This document shows, in pieces, positions 58,320 to 64,000 of a stretch of DNA of 64,000 bases. A program made the translations under genes and the position numbers. Source of the DNA: Gnetum montanum (lineage: Eukaryota > Streptophyta > Gnetopsida > Gnetales > Gnetaceae); NCBI GenBank assembly GCA_015680685.1, contig MNCI01006545.1, positions 6,428 through 70,427 on the forward strand. Direction: 5' to 3'. The notes under the pieces were generated by a model. The model had not been told where the DNA came from, did no database searches, and saw nothing but the letters and a program-made list of their open reading frames with translations. Positions within the stretch are counted from its first letter, which is position 1, and the number at the start of each line of letters is the position of its first letter.

Positions 58320-58935
58320 GGATAGGTGTCAGGTTATGTGGGGGTTCACCATGTTGGAGGTATGTTTTAATGTCATCATACCATTCTCAAATATGTACTA
58401 CACTTACAGACATGATATTTTCTATGTGAATGATGGGGTTGATGCATTTCACTATCACAGTAGGTAAGGTGGCAAACATGTGTGGTGACACACTCAGGGC
58501 CAACATTGCTAATGCATCGGCTATGGTATTTTCATTGCAGGCCTATATTGGACATCCAAGGTTGTAAATTACTTTGGAAAATATTTGGTTAAATCATAGT
58601 AAGGCTATAAATGTTGTGCCTTGCAAGAGAATATTTTTGTAACTTGATTGATGACTAATTATGAGTTACCTCTAATTGCTAAGTTTTGGATCCTTAACTC
58701 TCAAGCTGCTAGATGCCCGTAAGGAGACCTTCGTATTCTACTACATTGTTTGTGCAAGGAAATGTGAAGTGATATGTGAAAGGTCGAATCTCCCTAGAGA
58801 GAAATGTGAGAACAACAACGACATTGCCACCTTGTGTAGTTGAGGCATGATCAAAATGTAGGATGGCTTCAAAGTCTATGGGTACTGGGCTTATGCTACT
58901 AACATGCTCATCTGGAAACTCAAGCTCTATCATTG
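58320..58935 (-). pseudogene. Tat-type second (plant archaeal-like) RNase H and linker
   Basis: ORF 58933-58709 has DFEAILHFDHASTTQGGNVV, VVLTFLSREIRPFTYHFTFP and CTNNVVEYEGLLTGI. The FDGAS, CTNN-x-AEYEALL layout is the second RNase H found in the Tat clade; the Asp of FDH and the Glu of VEYE are kept. The chain then continues to a linker EWYDDIKTYLQHGEPPHNLT (58395-58336), which in this clade precedes integrase. Confidence 0.8.
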
Positions 58936-59019
58936 CCTAGTCATTGGTAGGCAAAGTTGTAAGTTGAGCAACTATTGCTTGACCCTTTATAGATGACTGT
59001 GTTACATAGTGTAGATCGA

Positions 59020-59330
59020 ATTCCATGGTTATGGCTTTCCATTAGGCTATCCTACTACTTTTGTATATATTGGTTGTAATAGACCAAAGTATGTTATTCT
59101 TACAAATAATGTTTACTTGGCTACGAAACAAGTAATGCCTCCACTTTTTAAGCACGAACACTAAAGGAAGATAATTTTCTCTACTTCGTTGTATTTTTCT
59201 TCATAGGCTACCAAGACATGACTCAGATAGTAGATAGGGATTTTGGAACCATCATCCCTCTTTTGGTAGAGCAAAGTAGCAATAGACATGTGTGAAGTGG
59301 CGAGATAAATGTAAAATAGCTTGTCTCTCT
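59020..59330 (-). pseudogene. Tat-type first RNase H fragment
   Basis: Minus frame LFYIYLATSHMSIATLLYQK, RDDGSKIPIYYLSHVL and AYEEKYNEVEKI (59318-59190) corresponds to the LYLAVS, VL-x-R-E-x-x-PVYYVS-x-L, RYP-x-x-EK pattern of the RNase H that follows RT. Confidence 0.75.
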
Positions 59331-60330
59331 ATGGAGGGTAAATAGTGGAAAGATGGACAAGCTCTTTCTTTAAGCTATTAAAAGCTTCTTGACATTGATA
59401 GGTCCATTCAAAGTTAACATCCTTTTTAAGCAAGTGTTGTATTGGATGCAACTTATTAGTTAACCTTGCGATAACTCTTCTTATGAATTGTACCCTACCT
59501 TGTAGCCCATGCAACTCCTTAAGGTTTTTAGGTGGTGCTAAGTTAACACTGGCTTTAACTTTATTGGGGTCTACATGTATCCCCATTTCTAACACTACAA
59601 AACCTAACATGCATCTAGTTTTGACTCTGAAAACACATTTTCTGGGGTTGAGGAGAAGTTCATGCCTGCGACAACTTTGAAGGACTAAGTTTAGGTCATT
59701 TGCATGATTAGTAGCTTTCTCAGATTTAATGGCTATATTTTCCACATAATCATTTAGCTTTTCTAAAAGCTAATAACTAAAGATGTAGGTCATTTCGTGC
59801 TAGTATGTCGCTCCTACATTTTTTAGCCTAAAGGACATCATCGTGTAGCAGAAGGTTCCCCAAGGGGTTATGAAGGTAGTGGCTAGTTGATGTTTTGGAG
59901 TTATGAAAATTTGATTGTAGCCTGAGAATCCATCCATGAAGGATAGTAAGACATGGCCTACCGTAGTATCAATGAGTTGGTTAATACTAGGCAATGGGAA
60001 ATTGTCCTTAATCGTTGCCTTATTCAAATCTCGGAAGTCTATATAGATTCGTATACCTCTAGTTTTCTTGGAAATGACTACAATGTTTGATACCCATTCC
60101 AAATAATTGATTGCTCGAATGAACCCAGCCTAGTAAAGTTTAGTGATTTTGCCACGTACAGCTAAGGTAATCTTTGGTTTGATCTTGCAGGCTTTTGTTT
60201 GACTGCTTTAACTCATGAATCTAGTATGATATTGTGCTATATGATGTGTGGATCTAAGCTTGGCATATCTTCATATGACCATGCAAACACTTTGGCGTTA
60301 TCATTGAGGACTTTAAAATTTTTTTTTTGA
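59331..60330 (-). pseudogene. Tat-type reverse transcriptase
   Basis: Two main open blocks. 60102-59800: MEWVSNIVVISKKTRGIRIY, IDFRDLNKATIKDNFPLPSI, HVLLSFMDGFSGYNQIFITP, TTFITPWGTFCYTMMSFRLK. 59745-59329: the catalytic loop, then NDLNLVLQSCRRHELLLNP-type thumb approach (RKCVFRVKTRCMLGFVV, GIHVDPNKVKA, LKELHGLQGRVQFIRRVIAR, EWTYQCQEAFNSLKKEL). The YVDD box reads YVENI, so both catalytic Asp are changed. FRDLNKA and LLSFMDGFSGYNQI are diagnostic of the Tat clade. N-terminal lead-in (FAWSYEDMPSLDPHII) near 60300-60250. Confidence 0.9.
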
Positions 60331-60332
60331 AC

Positions 60333-60608
60333 CTATGACTCTAGAAAAGAGCTAACTTTTAATGTTCCTTTCTCTCCTTTGGATGTGGTCATAGGGATTT
60401 CGATAAGGGGGTCCTCAGTTACATCACCAACTTCTAGATCTAAGGCCTGGACCAAATGTTCGGGCCAGTCCAAGGGTGTTTCTAAGGATGCTATGTAGTT
60501 GTCATAAGGGTGGTTCAAAGTCTACTAACTCTACGTTCAAGCATCTCATAAACCAGTTGTGGGGCCATATCAGAATTAAGGACAAATTGAGATCATCATA
60601 CGTAGCCA
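60333..60608 (-). pseudogene. Tat element region upstream of RT (protease/connector remnant)
   Basis: ORF 60518-60333 has DNYIASLETPLDWPEHLVQA and EDPLIEIPMTTSKGEKGTLK, preceded by MATYDDLNLSL at 60608. It matches the connector that precedes RT in Tat elements. No protease active site and no gag lie upstream: tandem array 2 begins at about 60720. The element therefore lacks gag and most of the protease. Confidence 0.6.
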
Positions 60609-60718
60609 TTTTTTAAGCACTCTTGCAATAATAAGCAAAACAAACAAAGTCAAGTGATACCTACTTAACACAACAACATGCAATGAAATATATGCAAGGT
60701 AATTATGTAATGTTAAAA

Positions 60719-61146
60719 AGTTGCTAGTTTAAGGTTTTAGCATACTGCGACCATATAAAATTATATGTCAAAATTGCCAATTTAAGGTTGTAGTGGACTG
60801 TCACTATGACTAGAATATAGAGGGAATTTTAAAATTGCCAGTTTAAGGTTGTAGTGAACCATCACTGTGACTAGAATATAGAGAGAATTTTAAAATTACC
60901 AATTTAAGGTTGTAGTGGACTGTAATTGTGCAACATTGTATGCCAAAAATTGCCAGTTTAAGGTCATAGCGGACCGTAACCGTGCAACATTACATGCCAA
61001 AAACTGCTAATTTAAGGTCATAGAGGACCATAACTGTGCAACATTACATGCCAAAAACTACTAGTTTAAGGTCGTAGCGGATCGTCACTATGCAACATTG
61101 TGGGTCAAAATTGCCAGTTTAAGGTTGTAGTGGACCGTAACCATGC
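60719..61146. repeat. Tandem array 2, gccagtttaaggttgtagtggaccgt core
   Basis: Eight units with a period of about 55-67 bp, sharing the array 1 core plus a distinct linker (gcaacattacatgccaaaaa, or tatgactagaatatagagag in the first units). Confidence 0.85.
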
Positions 61147-61252
61147 AACATTACAAAAATGAGGTGAAAATTTTGGTGTATTTATGTGCTACGCTATAGC
61201 TGTGTGCTACGCTATAGTAGACATGGGATGTCTCATGCTACATTGTAGGGGA

Positions 61253-61318
61253 CAGGGGCATTCCGCATTACGCGTGGGACATGGGACATCCCGTGTTATG
61301 CATGGGATATGGAATGCC
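61253..61318. repeat. CpG-bearing imperfect palindrome
   Basis: Perfect 10-bp arms GGGGCATTCC and GGAATGCCCC enclose a partly self-complementary centre (gcattacgcg ... cgtgttatgc). It lies about 35 bp before a TATA box. Confidence 0.7.
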
Positions 61319-61344
61319 CCAAAAAGTAATGGGTGCTGTAACCC

Positions 61345-61360
61345 TATAGGCTATAAAGAG
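61345..61360 (+). promoter_or_regulatory. TATA-like box, plus strand
   Basis: ataggctataaagagg follows the palindrome and precedes gggattacccatggtaatc, another short inverted repeat. It could start a plus-strand transcript reading toward the 62.98-kb ORF. Sequence evidence only. Confidence 0.4.
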
Positions 61361-61919
61361 GGGATTACCCATGGTAATCTTGTCATTTTCACTGTTAGAG
61401 TTAACACCTAGAGCATAGCGCAGTTTGGACAAAGAGGCAGTGTAGCAGTTGCAGTGTAGTGGTCAATACACCCGAGTTTGATAGCGAGATGATGGTGTGC
61501 AGGAGTGAACGTAGACATCAAGGTCTTGCTAATGTGGATGAAGGGGAACATACCTTGTGACATCTCCCCAGGGTATGCATTGAGGAACAACAGGTAGCAC
61601 CATTTACCTGGTAAGTTGCTACACTACATTTGTTTACGTTGTTTGATTTATTCAGTGGGGCTGTTGCCATGGTTATCGCACCTTGGTGGCCATGGTTGTT
61701 ATGTTTGCTACACTGTAGTGTTGTTGTCATGGCCTCAACTATCGTTGCAGCCACTACACTATGGCTGTTGCTTCTTTGGTCGTGGTTGCTGTTATGACTG
61801 CTATGCTACAGTTGTTGCCGCTGCCTTTGTGGTGATTACTATGGCCATAGTTATTACGGTACTACCATGGTTTTCATTGTGGTGGATGGGGTGTTGTATC
61901 ATGCTAAGGGTTTAGAAGG

Positions 61920-62570
61920 TTTTGGGTGGTGTAGCACATGTTCTGGGTAGCGTAGCATGTGTTTTGGGTAGCGTAGCACCCATGGAGGGAGTTTTGGTTT
62001 GGAAGGTTTTTAGGTAGTGTAGCAAATGTTCCGGTCAGTGTAGCATGTGTAAAGGGGGTTTTGGTTTATACTTTATATTGTTTCATTTCATGCAGTGGAA
62101 CAGGGTTGGAGCTATGAAAATGTTGTGTGTTCCTTCTCAGGCTATGTTACTTTTGTTAGCATGATTGATAGGCTATGTTGTGTTTTCAATGCTTGTTACG
62201 CTACACTGTCACGCTGCTATGCTACCATACTTGCTACACTGCTATGCTTGCTATGTTGTCATACTTGGTATGCTATTATGCCTATTATGCTACTACTTTA
62301 CCATACCTGTTACATTGCTATGCCTGTAACACTATGCGGGGTGTACCTGTTGTGTTGCCATGTTGAGCCTGATGCACCCACTACACTATGCGGGGTGTAC
62401 CTGTTGTGTTGCCATGTTGTGTGTGACATAGCTGCTACGTTGTGTGGGGTGTACTCATTGTGTTGCCATGTTGCACATCACGCAGTCGCTATGTTGCGCA
62501 GAGTCTACCTACTATGCTGTGTCACACGCTATGCTGCTACACTACACGTAACACGGTTGCTACGCTATAT
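61920..62570. repeat. gctacgct/gtagcgtagc-rich repeats
   Basis: gtagcgtagca phrases occur at 61930-62050. Three direct copies of a tatgcggggtgtacctgttgtgttgccatg-type unit start near 62333, 62391 and 62440. Irregular tgctatgct repeats run to 62570. The open frames here (62095-62583 and overlaps) are Cys/Leu/Tyr-rich translations of repeats, not genes. Confidence 0.6.
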
Positions 62571-62987
62571 AGGAAAAAATTGATACTTGACAAATATTTA
62601 TGTTTGCTCATTGTATTAGGGGTGTACTATTTCATACTTAGAAAATTTTTTATAAAAGGGGCTACTACGCTATATAGTAATTGTCACTTGAACACTGTGA
62701 ACTTAACTCTTTGTGCTATACTGTGCAGGGTCATGTTAAAACCCATCTTAATCATGATTGAGTTGGTAGGGGTTCTATGTTGCTTGAGTACCCCTGTGGC
62801 TAACATTTTTCCTCCCCATGCATGAGTAAGGGACCAGGTGGTCTGGTTTTAGGAAGGTGCACAGGAATTCCTAGAGTTCCTCCTTCACCACTTCAGTGTG
62901 ATGGTATGGTCACACTTGTCAACCGAGACCATCGGTGTTCTAGTTGAAACACTATTGCTTGGGGTAAATTGAGGCATCTTAAAGTTT

Positions 62988-64000
62988 ATGGCTAATGGAT
63001 TTATTGAAAGAGAAGGGGCTAGGAGCTCAAATCAGCACCTAAGAGGTTTGAGGTGCTTATCTTGGATTTGGGCTATGCCTGAATTTAAGTGTTACCATAA
63101 GTACAACACCTTTGTCACTTGTCACATGGGCACTTTCTTCCAAAATCCACTTGGGACTGTCTCCTATGCTGGCGGGTGAGTCTTATGAAGATGTTTTAGA
63201 CACGTTGTATTGTTTTTCTTGCATAGTTGAGATGCTTATTGTATTCTATATGTTGTTAGGTTTGTAATTAACAAGGATGGTCTCCATGATCAAGAGGGGG
63301 CATTGGCATTGGCCCAAACAACCTTACAAGAGTTCTCTTCTTCCAGGAACATGCGCACCGACATTTTAGAACAGCTTGGAACTAAATTTAGGACCTATCC
63401 AACCAAGTATGCTAAGTTCTACCTGGAATGTGAAGAACTTGGATGGTTGGATGGCGAATGCGTGTCCCATCATGCGCCCATTGTGGAAGAAGTTCTGGTG
63501 GAAATCCCACCATTCTCCATGCCATTCACACCCAGTGGGTTATGTTGTGCATGTCCCTTAATATGCCCTTGATTGATTGTGTTGTCTTTCTTGTTTTTAT
63601 CATTTTGTTTGATTATTGTAATAGTGGCTGAATCCCAAGAGGTTACAATAGTCACCTCTGAACGTGATGAAACTAATATTTTCTTTAAATATAGTGAAGT
63701 GGATGAGACCTAACGTTGGTTATGCAATGGGGTCCTAGCCACCCTTGTTTAGAATTTCTAGGAGGCATAATGTGTGGGTGGTGTTTGAGATCATCGACAA
63801 CCTTTTCACAGATCTCTTCGGTGTCCCTTCCAATGGCTTACATATAGGGGAGAAGACTAGTAGAGATGTAAACCATTGATGGGATATAGAAGAGTGGCTA
63901 GGGACGAGCAAAAATTGAAAGGGGATTTACATGAAAAAGGTGAAGCTAGAGGTAGCCCATAAGGTTTACCTTATCTTTTGGACTCATGCCTTCACCAAGT
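62988..64000 (+). pseudogene. Gene-like sequence of unknown family, runs off the window
   Basis: Block 1 (62988-63178) encodes MANGFIEREGARSSNQHLRG, LRCLSWIWAMPEFKCYHKYN, TFVTCHMGTFFQNPLGTVSY, AGG and then gtgagt, a good splice donor. Block 2 after ttgttag (63259 on): FVINKDGLHDQEGALALAQT, TLQEFSSSRNMRTDILEQLG, TKFRTYPTKYAKFYLECEEL, GWLDGECVSHHAPIVEEVLV. A second candidate intron (donor g-gttatg near 63538, acceptor taatag near 63624) leads to AESQEVTIVTSERDETNIFF. A further frame at 63716-64000 gives NVWVVFEIIDNLFTDLFGVP, a stop, WDIEEWLGTSKN and VKLEVAHKVYLIFWTHAFTK. A few stops suggest decay. It is antisense to the Tat pol nearby. I cannot identify it. Confidence 0.5.

Noticed and set aside
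62095-62825. 162- and 127-codon plus-strand ORFs rich in Cys, Leu and Tyr
   Set aside because: They are translations of degenerate tgctatgct and gtgttgccatg repeats in all frames; composition follows the repeat, with no domain.

Overview
The window is non-genic plant nuclear DNA built almost entirely from old, nested LTR retrotransposons. The background is AT-rich and CpG-poor, with C-to-T and G-to-A decay on both strands, as expected for long-methylated repeats. I see no tRNA, rRNA or intact host gene. The element types and depth of nesting suggest a seed plant with a large genome, and a gymnosperm is plausible, but the sequence does not let me name the species. Unknown bases occur at 13388, 28771 and 39776-40018.

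The dominant family is a large Ty3/gypsy element of Athila-like type. Its LTRs are about 0.9 kb with TGACGAG/CTCGTCA-type ends, its primer binding site is complementary to the 3' end of tRNA-Asp, and its order is gag, protease, RT, RNase H, integrase, then a further long ORF (ORF3) before the 3' LTR. Left side: element A (minus, gag 1-1434, LTR 1568-2591) sits in the gag of element B (minus, LTR 3641-4359). A different, chromovirus-like element (minus, gag and RT start, 5890-8118) follows. Element X (plus) starts near 9.5 kb. A solo LTR with a perfect 5-bp target duplication (12786-14235) splits its pol, and its ORF3 starts at 18802.

The central 31 kb is one nested stack. X's ORF3 breaks at 21169 and resumes at 52251. 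The break is filled by element Y, whose 556-bp LTRs lie at 21170-21725 and 51695-52250 and which has a Met-tRNA-type primer site on the minus strand. Inside Y lies element C (minus, about 6.6 kb, gag only, LTRs 26285-27184 and 32099-32884). Inside C's 5' LTR lies element Z (plus, 32885-51061), a full-length but dead autonomous copy with gag, protease, RT, RNase H, integrase and ORF3. Z carries a roughly 3-kb insertion near 37.1-40.2 kb, which holds the N gap, and a GC-rich 1.8-kb retroposed sequence at 45196-46990 with a poly(A) tail and 8-bp target duplication.

Right side: a region with five ~190-bp repeats built on inverted repeats (54.9-55.8 kb), then a Tat-type Ty3/gypsy pol on the minus strand (57917-60600) with two RNase H domains but no integrase core. 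This pol lies between two tandem arrays that share one core motif (57.5-57.9 and 60.7-61.15 kb). After a CpG-rich hairpin and TATA box (61.25-61.36 kb) comes an unidentified, coding-like plus-strand gene fragment (62.98-64.0 kb) that runs off the window.

The layers date each other: X is older than Y, Y than C, C than Z, and Z than the retroposed insert, which is also the least CpG-decayed sequence here.
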